DNA of 64,000 nucleotides. Origin: Heracleum sosnowskyi (Eukaryota; Streptophyta; Magnoliopsida; Apiales; Apiaceae). The position numbers were made by a program, and so were the translations under genes. The notes below the pieces were generated by a model, which saw nothing but the letters and a program-made list of their open reading frames with translations, searched no databases and was not told the origin of the DNA. Of this stretch, positions 10,811 through 22,700 are shown one piece after another (positions within the stretch are counted from its first letter, which is position 1; each line of letters opens with the position of its first letter). The stretch lies in the NCBI GenBank assembly GCA_030848705.1, contig CM061244.1:44123190-44187189 (forward strand), in the 5' to 3' direction.

Positions 10811-11393
10811 TCTACGACATTTTTTACAATATATTGATATATAAAAAATAATTAATATAACATAATATAACATAAAAATATATATTTTACATTTACAGGT
10901 CGTCTAAAAACCGGCAACATCCCTTTACCAATTCACTTCCCCCCCAATACACAGGCGGCTAGACTTTCCCAAAATATCAAACTTCCCCCCAATTCACTTT
11001 CAACATCACTTTACCCAACTCACATTCAAACTCTCCCTCTCTGTGCACCATAATCTCTCCACAACTTTCAGTCGGTGAAATTAGGTTACACCGTCGGTCA
11101 GATCTGGTGACCCAATCTGGTTTATGTTCTTGAAATTAGGGTTTTTTCCACCGGCGTTTAAATCACCTTGCTTGTCGCAGGTAAACCATTCTTCCACAGA
11201 CTATTTCAGTTATTGCATGTTTGAGAGATATATGTTTGAGATATATGGTTGGAGAGATTGCATATTTGAGTTGTATTTGAGAGATTGAGACGAATTGAGT
11301 TCCAATTATATGAATAATACTACTTATGCTTTAATGTTGATGTATTAATATCTGACATTGTTGTGCTTGTTGTCTACAGCTAATTTGAGTACC
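10811..11393 (+). promoter_or_regulatory. Leader of the CACTA accessory gene
   Basis: An AT-rich stretch (10811-10895) is followed by a pyrimidine-rich, leader-like sequence with CTCTCCCTCTC near 11030. A probable 5'-UTR intron runs from CAG|GTAAAC at 11181 to CTACAG at 11379, a few bases before the ATG at 11394. Transcription start is not determined. Confidence 0.45.
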
Positions 11394-14300
11394 ATGGGAA
11401 AGAAGTATAGGTTAGTTGTTTACTATGGGGGTCAGTTCATGACAAAGGTTAAGTGGCAATACACCGGTCCTAAGGCAAAGGTGTTCGACGGAATGGAAGT
11501 CTACAACATGACTGTTAAACAAGTTAGGGATTTGGTAGCGGATGTAGTTTCGGATGATGATAAGCTTTATTTCATGAAAGATGGGGTGACCCCGGATCAT
11601 GGATATGGTTTGATCCTTGGAGACAGTGACTTAAAAGAGTTGGCTGTTGCTTCTACCATGACTGGAGTCTGCAAGATTCATGTCTTCCATTCCTGGTCCA
11701 CAGCTACTGCACCAGTTTGCGTTGAAGAAGAATACCTAGGTAGACTAATTTTTGACTTCTCATATTTATGCATGTGTATGTATATTGAACAGATAAATCC
11801 TGTAATTGCTAAGGGTTCTTATACTGGTTGTAGGTGAGGACAATGAGGAATTTGAGGAACAATATTCAACGGAAGAGTGTAGCGAAGAAGAAGAAAGCAC
11901 AGAAGTAGAAGACGAAGGAGAAAACGCAGAAGAAGAAGTAGAAGAGTGCAAAAAGGTGCAACAAAAGAATGATGTCAAAGCTAAGAGGGGGCTAACCAGG
12001 TTGCCGAAGTTGCGTACCAGGTTTACAAACTCTGGTGGAAAAAGACATGAGGTTGAATTTGACTCACTTGGTAGGTGAATGGGGGAATACAGATCAGAAT
12101 TTACGAGCTTTTTGGGAGACACGGTCAGGGAGCATGTTGGCTTAAGATGGTTAACATGGAAGGAGGTGCCAAAAGAAGTGAAGGCTAAGCTGTGGGATCA
12201 AGTAACGGTAAATCAGCTACTTCGCATTAAGTACTCTAAATATATGTTACATTTTTAATATGAAACACTATTGTTGAACTTATCTGCTTGCCTTTTATGT
12301 GTATTAACACCATGTATTATATATTGCAGCATTTTTTTGATATAGAACTTTGTCGTCGAAAGTTTACAATGACTCGGCTTGGTGGGTTGCTTCGCAATTT
12401 CAGAAGAAAGATGTATGCAAGATTCATACAACCTAACCTGAATAAACCAGCAAAACTTGCAAAAGTTCCTAGGCAGTATCGTACACTGGTAGAGCAAGCT
12501 GATTGGGATAGGTTCGTAGCCCACACGCAAACGGATAAATTCAAGGTTGTAATACTTTAATATACGGATCATCGTTTGAATTAACGTATTTTTCCAATGC
12601 ACTTTGCTGAAATAATTCTTTTGACTATTGGAAGGATGTCTCCAAAACTACGAAAATTGCGCGATCACGGTCCGTTTTTGATCATCGCTTGGGACGAGGA
12701 GGATACCCTCGTCTCAAAGAAAAATTGGTAATTCAGATGTGTTTTTATTGTGTTACTAGTGATTATTTTGGATATTAAATGTCTGATTGTGTCATCGTTG
12801 CATTATGCAAGGTTTCAAAAAATGAAATAAAGGTTGATGATGTCCCCACCCGTGCTTTTATGTGGAGGAAGGGGAGGGAAAACAAAGATGGAGAGTTGGT
12901 AGATCCAAAAGTGAAGAGCATGGCAGATTATTTAGTAAGTTTAAATATGAGAGTTAGTATATCCTAAAGTGAAGAACATGTCCTTGTTACTAATTTTCTT
13001 CACTTTTTTCTTTACAGATGGATATTGAAGCACGGATAAAGGACGGACTAATCAAGATTGGGCCGGACGAGGATGCCCTTACAGTGGTTTTTGGCAGGGA
13101 GCAGGGTTCATACTTGAGAGGTGTTGGTTGTGGAGTCACTCCCAGTGCGTACTGGCATTGTCCTCGGTAAAGGACAACAGGAAAAGATAAAATCAAGATT
13201 CTGGAGCTTCAATTGGAAAATGAGAAACTGCAGTGTGAGAAGAAGGATGAAGAGCTGAAGAACCTGTCGTTGCAGATGGAGGCAACGAACAATAAACTGA
13301 ATAAAGTCATGGCTCAATTGGATTCGCAAGGACTGCTTTCAGCAACAAAACAAGATGTAAGCACTACGTAAATTGTTGGAGTTTTTTGTGTTGGAATTTA
13401 GTTATCTTGTGTCTATATTCCAAAACATAGTTTACAAAACTTGTGTTATCACTTGACTTTCCCATTTCACGTTACATTATGTAGGGAACACCGATAAGTG
13501 GGAATGGTTCGAGGGACAGCTGCATTAATGTTACCATCCCAGCATCGAAAGAGTTTTTAACACCTGTAAGTAATGGCTACTTTAATTTGTTTTTAATTTT
13601 TTCCAAGTAGTTGCTGATTTCTTGTCCAAATTTCTTAAATTGTAGGTTAAATCTGTGGAGAAGCAAGTGACTCCTACTGCCGACACATCCATAATGGCGC
13701 AAAAGGTGATCACTGCCAACACATCCATAATGGCGCAAAAGGTCATCACCACCAGGAGGAAAGTTTATATATCTCCGCGTACCACTAAATCACAAGAAGA
13801 TCCAACAATTGTGCAACAGGTATTACAACATTGCTAAATGCACATGTATATTGAGATTAACTTTAACTTTAATATGTTGGCAATTATGCTTCTACTTTTG
13901 TAGGAAAAGGTAATTAGATCCGGAACCAGGAAGAAGATTAATTTATCTCAGCCTAGCACTATCTCTGGTCAAATGCCATCTCAGTCGCCATCTCAGTCAA
14001 ATCAAACCTCAACAGTTGTCCAATCGGTATGCATTATATTTCTAAATGCGTATGTATATTAGTTCACATTACCTTTATGATGTTAATTATGCCACGTACT
14101 TTTGTAGCCAATGAAGTGTACTCTGTATATGTTGAATTTGAACAACCCGGTTGCACGTGGTACGGCTATCCTTTCAGACCAGAAAGGACAAACCATTCAT
14201 GGAGTCCACCTACAAGATGATTGCTATAGAGTTTCTGTTGATGAAGTTGTGAAGGGGGCAGCATTCTTACCTTATGAAGCCGGTGATATGCGGACAGTTG

Positions 14301-14767
14301 AGGATGCTTTGGGTTCTTTTGTGGCTTGGCCCAAAAACCTTATCAAGATAATTGATCATCAAGTACGTTTCTTACTTTGCATTCCATTTTGGTTGTGTGC
14401 ATTTATTATCATGCTTTATAATTTTGTTTAAAATGATGGAGTTTTAATTAAATAACATTACTTGTCCAACGGTCTTAACTTGCTTATCTATAGAATTACA
14501 TTACTTGTGTTAGAATGGTCTTAACTTGAGGGCTGTTGGAATGATCATCGTATTTGTTTTCATGTTTTACTCTAGGTACCAAATCCAACGGCCAATGGGA
14601 AAGGGGAAGAACATAGCGCAGCTCAAGCTAAGGAAGAACATAGCGCATATCAAGTTAAGAAGGAGAAGAAGAGATGTAATACCATTACTGGTTCCCCAGT
14701 AACACGTTCAAAGGCTAAGGCAAACAAGGCAGACAAGCTGAGGAAGAAGCGGAAGCTGGTGGTGTAA
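11394..14767 (+). pseudogene. CACTA accessory gene (PB1-like, Transposase_24-like, DUF8039-like), two nonsense codons
   Basis: Eleven exons keep phase throughout: 11394-11739, 11834-12207, 12330-12545, 12635-12727, 12812-12934, 13018-13356, 13485-13565, 13646-13819, 13904-14026, 14108-14362 and 14576-14767 (772 codons). Residues 1-105 resemble the PB1-like domain found in plant transposon proteins. An acidic stretch follows (about 118-152), then a region like the Ptta/En/Spm Transposase_24 family (about 160-435), a probable coiled coil (440-500), a DUF8039-like domain (about 625-705) and a basic K/R-rich tail that could be a nuclear signal. By analogy with TNPA/TNPD, it may bind subterminal repeats and assist TNP2. 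TGA at 12076-12078 (codon 197) and TAA at 13168-13170 (codon 435) lie in frame, with intact sequence on both sides. All other exons and splice sites look sound, so inactivation is recent. Exon 8 contains an internal duplication (A-N-T-S-I-M-A-Q-K-V-I-T). Confidence 0.8.
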
Positions 14768-15104
14768 TTGTAAACTGAATTTGACTCATGTTAATGTGGT
14801 TTTCTGGTTGTGAACTTTTCGATAAGTTGTTAATTTTCTGTACTCTGGTTATGGTTATGTGCTTTTTATGGATTGTGGAGTTATACTCCATATCGTTGTT
14901 ATGGATCATGGATTTAGTATGGATTTTATGGATTAATATGGACTAGTTTGGAATTTGGCATTTTTTTTTACTTGTATTTTGGCATTTTACTTGTTTGCAT
15001 ATTGTGGCCTTTTTGAATTGGATTGTGGCCTTTTGGTATTGTGATTTGTATCGGCTTTTTGGTACGGCCGTGGTCATTTATATTACAAATGAAACCTGTT
15101 TGTG
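14768..15104. other. 3' region of the accessory gene
   Basis: An AT-rich, T-rich stretch with several imperfect repeats of GGATTTTATGGATT and GTTATGGATCATGG; probably 3' untranslated sequence and terminator region of the accessory gene. No gene seen. Confidence 0.4.
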
Positions 15105-15609
15105 ATGTGGTTAAGTATGTGTGGCTAGTACCACACTTCAGCCACACTACCTATTATATTATATTGGGGGATAGTTACTACAATTATTAGTGACTAAAAG
15201 CAGTTGTTTAATAGTATATAAAACATACAAACGACCACAGAAAAATTATAAAATGTGGCCATACCCAAGTTTTTTGCCACGATTTACCAATAAATAGTGC
15301 GACCAAAACTAAGCCTTTGATGAATGTTGGTATTTAGCCACGTTATTAATTCTCTTTAGCCACGACCCATCCTCTGCCTGAAAGCTGGTATTTAGTCACA
15401 CTTTTGAGCTTAAAACAGGGGCTGTCAGACCCAAGGGGTGGTATGCTTTAGTCACTCTGTTTTGAGTTACAGCCACACAGCTGGCGTGTGGCCGTAGGGG
15501 GCGTAAAATGATCCGACCTTAGGTGACACTTTGCTGAAAAATTAAAACGTGACGTAAAGTGCTTAGCCACACGTATTTGATGTGACGGAAGCCAAAATTT
15601 GACGTAGTG
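15105..15609. repeat. CACTA right terminal and subterminal repeat region
   Basis: Ends with the inverted terminal repeat (15582-15609). The interior repeats the same AGCCAC/AGTCAC-type motif as the left end (near 15122, 15148, 15187, 15334, 15357, 15403, 15452, 15472, 15564), in both orientations. Putative binding sites for the accessory DNA-binding protein. Confidence 0.8.
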
Positions 15610-15612
15610 TTT

Positions 15613-16277
15613 TCTACATACTATAGTAGATATTTTGGTTCGGGTAACGTTGGCGACCAATATAACTTTCCTCTTGTTTTAAACTAGTCAGTTGCTAGAA
15701 GTTGAATGAGAAATTGTGGAAAATTACCAAACTTGATTTGAAATTTTTTAGAGATTACAAATGTTTAAACCAAAAGCTTATTTTGGAAACTTTTCCTATT
15801 ATACTTGATAATGCACCTGCTGAGCAATTCTTTCGCTCATACTTGCTTTCGTTATATTTTTAGCCTTTCAGTAAGAAGGCATATTGGCGGGAGTTATCGG
15901 CGTAGCTGGGCAGAGAAGGAAGAAGATGTTAGTGTAAAGACGTTATGATGCAGAGTAGTTAGAACTAGTGTAAGGTTATTGTATAAAGTGATTTTTTATT
16001 AAATACTATGTTGTATCAGATTAGATTTGCCTGGTATACTTCTTGTCGAAGTTATACTAGTGTTATAGGATTTATGTGAAGAGAATGGTTGTAAAGAAGA
16101 AAATTTTGTGTAATGGAATTTTGGATTCTTGTTTCTAGCACTATAACCTTTAAAGATTCTTGGTAGAGTTGGGGTCGCAGATGACATAATTGTATTGGGT
16201 TAATATTGAACAGGTTGTTTTATTTGAGAATGCAGAGTGACGACCAAATCCTTTGACCCCGGATTTGGGGCGTTACA
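15613..16277 (+). mobile_element. Gypsy-type LTR, right fragment
   Basis: Continuation of 4395-4843 beyond the CACTA. It ends at 16277 in GGGGCGTTACA preceded by a GACCCCGGATT stretch, a usual gypsy LTR 3' terminus. Immediately right of it the extra 3' ORF of copia element 2 is cut. No coding potential. Confidence 0.5.
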
Positions 16278-17296
16278 TGTGATGTGCCTTCATTTTCTCC
16301 TTTTTTACTAACACCACCCTTTTGAGAGAATGATGCAGTTGGCTATTTGGGATCTATTGTCAAGGATGGTTGTGAGGTTGGGTTAGGAGAATCAGTGGTT
16401 ACTTGTTTTGAACTGCCTTCAAGTTTGATTCTCTTTACCTCACTCAAAGTATAAAATGTAGGTTTTGGCAGTTGGTAAGTATCGAAGATAGTATCCATGT
16501 GAGGTGTTATCTCCAATTTTACATATGCTTTATTTCTTGTATCCAATGAGCTAAATAGAATCTTGGACATGGATTTGACAAAACCAATTCTAGTGACATT
16601 TATACCTTCTAATTTATGTAAATCAGAATGCTTCATATTTAAAACAACCATTATAAAATGAGGGTAAAATATTTCATTACCTCTATGCCTTAAAGTCCCT
16701 AGCCTTGTAGATAGCTCTCCCATGACAATCTTACCAATGTTGAGCTTTTTTCCGTATTCCAGGGAATAGACAATCTTTTGTGCATTCAGACTGACTTGAT
16801 CGAAACCAGTTTTTCTGCATGTGAACACCCTGAGAATTGTGTCATAGACAAAACACCACTCATTTGTGATATTCTTTTTGAAGATGTGACCCACATCAAT
16901 GGTTGCAGTGTAGTGGATGAAGTCTAGGAACCGGATCAATTCGTCATCTATGGCTTCCCTATCAAAGTGTTCTTCTGTAGCATCCATGTCAGTGATTCCT
17001 AGTGCCTTGTTCACATCAGTTGCATCAAAACTGATATGTACCCCCTTGATTGCACATGTAATCCTTAGCTTTGTTTTGCCATCCTCAAGAGAAATTTCTT
17101 CTGAAGTGGTAGTGCTCTATAATGCTTCAAGTACGTCCTGGTAGAGGGTAGGATTGGTAAACAGTGCTCCTCTAAGATATGAATCAGAGACAAATTTAAC
17201 GAAGCATTTGTACCCCGGGCTTGCTTCAGCATCACTGGGCATTGCAAGTACGTTGGTGGTGTCTGGAATGATGTAATTTTGAACTTTGGGTGCCAT
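16278..17296 (-). pseudogene. Extra 3' ORF of copia element 2
   Basis: The frame starts at ATG 17296 and is homologous to the ORF at 252-1388: a globular region with N-I-G-K near the middle and F-Y-P-H-F after it. In-frame stops are TAG at 17119-17117, where the relative at 252-1388 has a tyrosine, and TAG at 16345-16343. Beyond the second stop the frame continues with a Ser/Gly/Lys-rich tail to 16278, where the gypsy LTR breaks it. It sits downstream of pol in the env-like position. Function unknown. Confidence 0.7.
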
Positions 17297-17439
17297 TGAT
17301 TTGGTAATGAAAGTGAATTGAGAATTTGAAAGTTTGGGTTCTTGAGAGAAAAAGACTTGAAGTTGTGAGATATCGAATAGAAATCAGAAAATGAGAGGAA
17401 AGTTGTATTTAAGTGAGACTGACAGTTGTCGAAATAGAT

Positions 17440-17880
17440 ACAGGTCCTGTATCGATAGATGACAGTTCGAGGACTCCGTAAAGCACGTGTTCGATAAGTC
17501 ACAGATGAATGGATTCGAGAACTCGGACTTATTGAACACTAATTCGAGAACTCAAGGAAATACAAGAATTCGATATCTCTCATAAAGACTCATTCGACAA
17601 GTGTCAAATACGAATTTGAACCGTCTATAATCATAAGTGATTTTAAATTTGAATTTAATGGAATTAAACTCAAATTCTGCATATTTTGAAAAATACAAAA
17701 CTTAATTCGAGAACTAGTTTGAAAACTCTAAATACATGGATTCGAGAACTCTAGAATGAGTTAATTCGAGAACCCAAGAATACAAGGATTCGAGAACTCA
17801 AATAAACGCAATCGAGAAGTCCAGAATACACAAATTCGAGAACTCATGCTAGAACCAATTCCATAAGTCAAATATGCAGT
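17440..17880. repeat. Short-motif array (TTCGAGAACTC) in the element 2 spacer
   Basis: ATTCGAGAACTC and near variants recur about ten times between the end of RNase H and the extra 3' ORF. The core TTCGAGAA is the same as in the LTR arrays of this family (23350-23620 and 51680-51900). Most copies fit TTCnnGAA. Confidence 0.75.
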
Positions 17881-18141
17881 TCACAACACTTATGATATTT
17901 ATATGAATTCCTTCAAAATAACCCAAAATTTATTGAAGGAAATTTTGAGATATTTCGAGGTTTATGAATTTTTCAGAATGATGTGAACAAAATTCAAAAA
18001 TTCACAGTAATGATTTAAAAATATTTACAGCAGAATACAGAAATATTTATAAATTGTACTCGGCCAATTTTCACTTCAAAAATATTGAGCATTTTGTGAT
18101 AGTGAAAATTTACTGCTGTTACACAGTGTTGATAAATTTAC

Positions 18142-21100
18142 TTAGCCACTAGATGAAGTATTCAACATTCCAATTTCATTAACCAACCTGTTAAAGGTGG
18201 CTTCATCTAGAGGCTTAGTGAATATATCAGCCAACTGTTTTTCTATGGGAACACAATGTAACTCAATAGTTCCGTTTGAAGCATGTTCCCTGATGAAATG
18301 ATATCGGATGTCAATGTGCTTTATTCTAGGATGATTGACATGATTTGCAACTTTGGATATTGCACTTGTGTTGTCACATGTGATAGGAATTTTCTCCAAC
18401 ACAAGTCCATAATCCCTTAGTTGATTTCTAATCCAAAGCACTTGAGCACAACAACTTCCAACAGCTATGTATTCAGCCTCAGCTGTGGAAGTTGACACAA
18501 ATTGTTGTTTCTTTTTGTACCAAGATACTAACCTTTGTCCAAGAAATTGGCAGCTTCCTGAGGTGCTTTTTCTGTACACTCTACATCCAGCATAATCAAC
18601 ATCAGAATAACCAACCAAATTGAACCCTGTGTCCTTCGGATACCACAACCATAAGTTTGGAGTGCCCTTCAGATATCTGAAAATCCTCTTTATAGCTATC
18701 ATATGTGACTCCTTTGGATCAGACTGAAACCTTGCATATAGACATGTTGCAAACATGATGTCTAGTCTACTAGAAGTGAGATAGAGTAGAGAACCAACCA
18801 TGCCTCTATAGACTGAAATGTCCACTTTCTTTCCTTTCTTATCTTCATCAAGCTTTGTGGTTGTAGCCATTAGAGTTTTTGTAGGAGAGCATTCTTCAAG
18901 GTCAAACTTCTTCAATAGGTCTTTAATGTACTTGGTTTGAATAATGAAAATGCCATCCACTCTTTGACTAATTTGCAGTCCTAGAAATAAAGTTAATTCT
19001 CCCATCATACTCATCTCATATTTACTTTGCTTGAGCTTAGAGAACCTTGAGCATAGCTTCTCATTTGTAGAACCAAAGATGATATCATCCACATAAATCT
19101 GAACTAGGATGATATCATTTACATGTTGCTTGTAAAACAGTGTTTTGTGTATTGTGCCTCTAGTGAACTGATTGTCTAGTAGAAATTGTGAAAGGGGATC
19201 ATATCATGCCCTAGGAACTTGCTTTAAACCATACATTGCCTTTAGCAATCTGTACACAAAGTCAGGAAAGTGTGCATCCTCAAAGCCAGGTGGTTGTTGC
19301 ACATAAAATTCTTCTTCTAACTCTCCATTTAGAAAAGCACTCTTGACATCCATTTGATAAACTTTGAAATTTGAATGTGCAGCAAATGCCATGAAAATCC
19401 TTATGGCTTCTAATCTTGCAACATGTGTACAAGTTTCATCATAATCAATGCCTTCTTCTAGAGAGTATCCTTTTGCAACCAACCTTGATTTGTTTCTAGT
19501 AACCACACCTTCTTTATCCATTTTGTTCCCGAAAACCCATTTGACACCAATGACTGATCTGTCTTTTGGTGCAGGAACCAATTCCCAAACTTTGTTTCTC
19601 TCAAATCGATTTAGCTCCTATTGCATAACAATAATCCAATCAGGGTCTAATAGTGCTTCATCAATCTTCTTTGGCTCAACTTTGGACAGAACGCAACCAT
19701 ACAAACATTCATTCATTGTTGCTCTCCTAGTCCTCACACCTGCATTTGGATCTCCAATGATTTGTTCAGCAATGTGATCTCTATTCCATTTTGTAGTTGG
19801 CTCAGTCTCAATTCTTAAGGTTGAGACAACCTCATCATTCACATTTGATTCATCTTGAAATACTCCCCCTGTGAAGTTGCTCTCATTCACAAGTGATTCC
19901 TGAATGATAGGCTCTGCACTATAGATTGGCACAATTTCTTCATCATTAATCACATTCACTTGAGCTTGTTGAGTTCCAAACTCAACTTCAATTCCAGCTT
20001 CTTCAAAGTTTTCCAAAATTTTAAATTGTAGAGGATCTTTGTCTTGATCAGTTGCTTCTTCTAGACCAGGAAATTTGTTGTCATCAAAGGTCACATTTGT
20101 GCTTTCCATTACTTTCTTTTGAGAATTTATGTAGATCTTGTATGCATACATTGTATAGCCAAGAAAAATGCCTTCAAATGCCTTTGCATCAAATTTGACA
20201 ACATATTCAGAATTATCCTTTAATACAAAGCATTTGCTTCCAAAAGCATGAACATTCTTGAGAGTAGGCTTCTTTCCAAACAACACATTGTAGGCTGTCT
20301 TCCCAGTGTCTTTGTTGATGATTGTTCTGTTTTGAATGTAGCATGCAGTGTTAACAACCTCAGCCCAAAAGTATATGGGCATCTTTGCATCCAGGAGCAT
20401 TGTTCTTGCAGCTTCTATCAAGGTTCTGTTCATTCTCTCAACCACTCCATTTTATTGTGGAGTTCTAGGAGCCAAAATTGATGAGAAATGCCATTCTCTT
20501 TGCAGAATGATTCAAGTTTGGCATTTCTGAATTCTGTTCCATTATCACTCCTGAGTGCCACTACACTTGCATCTCTAATCTTTGCATCTTTGTCCAGCTT
20601 TTTGATGTGCTCAATGATTATCTTTGAAGCTTCATCTTTGGTAGCCAGAAATTCTACCCAAGTGTACCTTGAGAAATCATCAACCATTACTAGAGCATAC
20701 ATTTTCTTTAAAAGTGATTGAACATTAACGGGTCCAAACAGATCCATGTGAATCAACTGTAGGGACTTTGTTATTGATGTAGCAGTCTTTGACTTGTGAC
20801 TTGATTTCTTCATCTTTCCCTTTTGACAAGCCTCACACACTCCTTCTTGTAAGAATTCAAGTGAATGCATGCCTTTAACTAACTCTCTTTTGACCAAGGA
20901 ATTGTTTGCCTTGAAGTTTAAATGAGACAGTTTTTTGTGCCACAACCAATTGTCTTCATTTAAGGCCTTAGAGTAGAAGCAACATATTTTTCCCTTGTTT
21001 GCAGAATCAAGATTTGCAACAAACAGGCTTCATTTCCTTACTCCAGTTAGAGCAAGATCACCAGTCTTTTTGTGTGTGATCAAACACTCATCTTTGTCGA

Positions 21101-22699
21101 AACCAACTTTAAATCCTCTATCATTAAACTGACCAATGCTTAGTAGATTGTGTTTGAGTCCACTAACCAGTGCAACATCTTCAATGATGACATTTCCAGT
21201 TTCCAACTTTCCATATCCCAATGTGTTACCAATGTTGTCATCTCCAAAAGTAACCGTAGGGCCAAATTTCTCTTCATACTGCAATAGCAGGGCCAAATCA
21301 CCAGTCATATGGTTTGAGCATCCACTGTCCAACGCCCACATAACTTTCTTTTCCTTTCCTTTGCCCTGAGACTGATCCACAGAGTTATCATTTTCCTCTG
21401 ACTTAGCCATTAAAGCATAATTGCAGAACTCTGAATCATCTTCATCACTATCAGTGTCATCCCGACACTTTTCCTCAGCTATGAAGGCTTTGTTTGATTG
21501 CTTTTTCAGAAGGGCCTCATACTTTGCTTCAAGTTCTATAAAAGCCTTGTCTTTCTTTTTTGGCTTTTTGCACTCAATAGCAAAGTGCCCTAGGTCATCG
21601 CAAGAAAAACATCTGATGGAGGATCTATCAAAAGTACCAGTCTTGAATTTTCTTTTGTATGGTTTCATTGAAGCCTTTCCTTTGTTGAAGGAGTTGTTAT
21701 TGACAGGTTTAGGCTTGAATGGTTCTTTCCTGAATCTGATGTGAGGAAACTTTCTAGCCATGAATGCAAATGATTTATGTCCATAGCCTCCAACTCTTCC
21801 AGGGTGTAGAAGTCTTCCTCATTTAGATCTTCAATCTTGGTAGGTTCTTCAATTTCTGGTTCATCTTCAACAATTTCTTCAATCCTTATCTGACTTGTTG
21901 AGGCTTCAAGCTCTTTGAGAGATTCATTTACAATTAGAGCACAAAAGGGATTTACCATCTTGCCTTGATGAGCTTGAATAGCCCTCTTCTGCATCATTTC
22001 CAGTTCATATGTTCTCAACACACCATACAGTGCATCATATGAAACTTTGTTCATATCTCTGTCTCTGAGAGCAATTACTTTATGATCAAGATGATTTGGA
22101 GTAGCCATCAGAAATTTGACATTTAATTCCTTTTTACTATATTTTTTGCCATTCATTTGCAGTTCAGTAACAAGTCTATGAAACCTTTCAAAAACTTCAG
22201 TGATACTTTCTCTTGGTTGAGCCATAAAAGCTTCATACTGTGTGACCAGTATTTGCTTTCTGTTTTCTTTAACCTCCTCAGTTCCTTCACATAACACTTC
22301 AATGTTATCCCACATCTCTTTTGCAGATGTTCAAGAAGCAATATTAGCGAACATAGACATCTCCATAGAATTAATAATGATTCACATGAGATGACTGTCT
22401 AAAGCAACTTTCTCTCTTTCCGTGTCAGTCCATTTTGAAACATCCTTTGGAATGTAAGATTTGGCAATGACAGTTGTTCCAACAGTGGAGCCAGCAACCT
22501 CTTGTTATTGAATGAAAGGACCATTCTTGAGAATCTCAGGATACAATGGGTTAACAGCTTTCAGGAACAACAACATCTTTATCTTCCATAGATTGTAATT
22601 CTCTTTGCTAAACTTTGGAACCTTCACTGTGCCTGTGGTCTTTTGTGAACTCATCTTGGATCTTTCTCTGTTGTGATCAACATCCTGCTCTGATACCAC
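18142..22699 (-). pseudogene. Copia gag-pol polyprotein, decayed (element 2)
   Basis: In order on the minus strand: gag with a UBN2-type core (about 22660-21900), a CCHC zinc knuckle (C-F-S-C-D-D-L-G-H near 21600), protease with D-S-G-C-S-N-H-M-T-G (near 21320), integrase with its zinc region (W-H-K-K-L-S-H, C-E-A-C) and core (L-R-S-D-N-G-T-E-F near 20540), reverse transcriptase with Y-V-D-D (at 19090), and RNase H with S-T-A-E-A-E-Y (near 18490). The end is TGA/TAG-type at 18142. Lesions include stops after 22505, at about 21030, 20453, 19618 and 19204-19206 (a TGA where the family has Trp), plus frameshifts near 21770 and 20470. All domains of an autonomous element are present, but the copy is dead. 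Confidence 0.9.
22684..22698 (-). other. Primer-binding site (initiator tRNA-Met type)
   Basis: Read on the minus strand this is TGGTATCAGAGCAGG, complementary to the 3' end of plant initiator methionine tRNA. It lies two bases inside the 5' LTR end at 22701, where minus-strand DNA synthesis would be primed. Confidence 0.9.
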
Positions 22700-22700
22700 T

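Larger units (their letters stand above)
4844..15609 (-). mobile_element. Complete CACTA (En/Spm) transposon, 10.77 kb
   Basis: Both ends carry CACTACGTCAAATTT inverted repeats (26 of 28 bases match) and the element is flanked by TTT on each side (4841-4843, 15610-15612), the 3-bp duplication expected for CACTA. Inside are a TNP2 transposase (minus), a GRF zinc-finger gene (minus) and a divergent multi-exon accessory gene (plus). Subterminal regions of about 550 bp are filled with short AGCCAC/AGTCAC motifs in both orientations. The strand given is that of the transposase. It is inserted in a gypsy-type LTR. Confidence 0.93.

Noticed and set aside
13166..13181. A 14-base intron (GTAAAG...ACAG) that would remove the TAA at 13168
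   Set aside because: Far below the minimum length for plant introns; the TAA is treated as a nonsense mutation.
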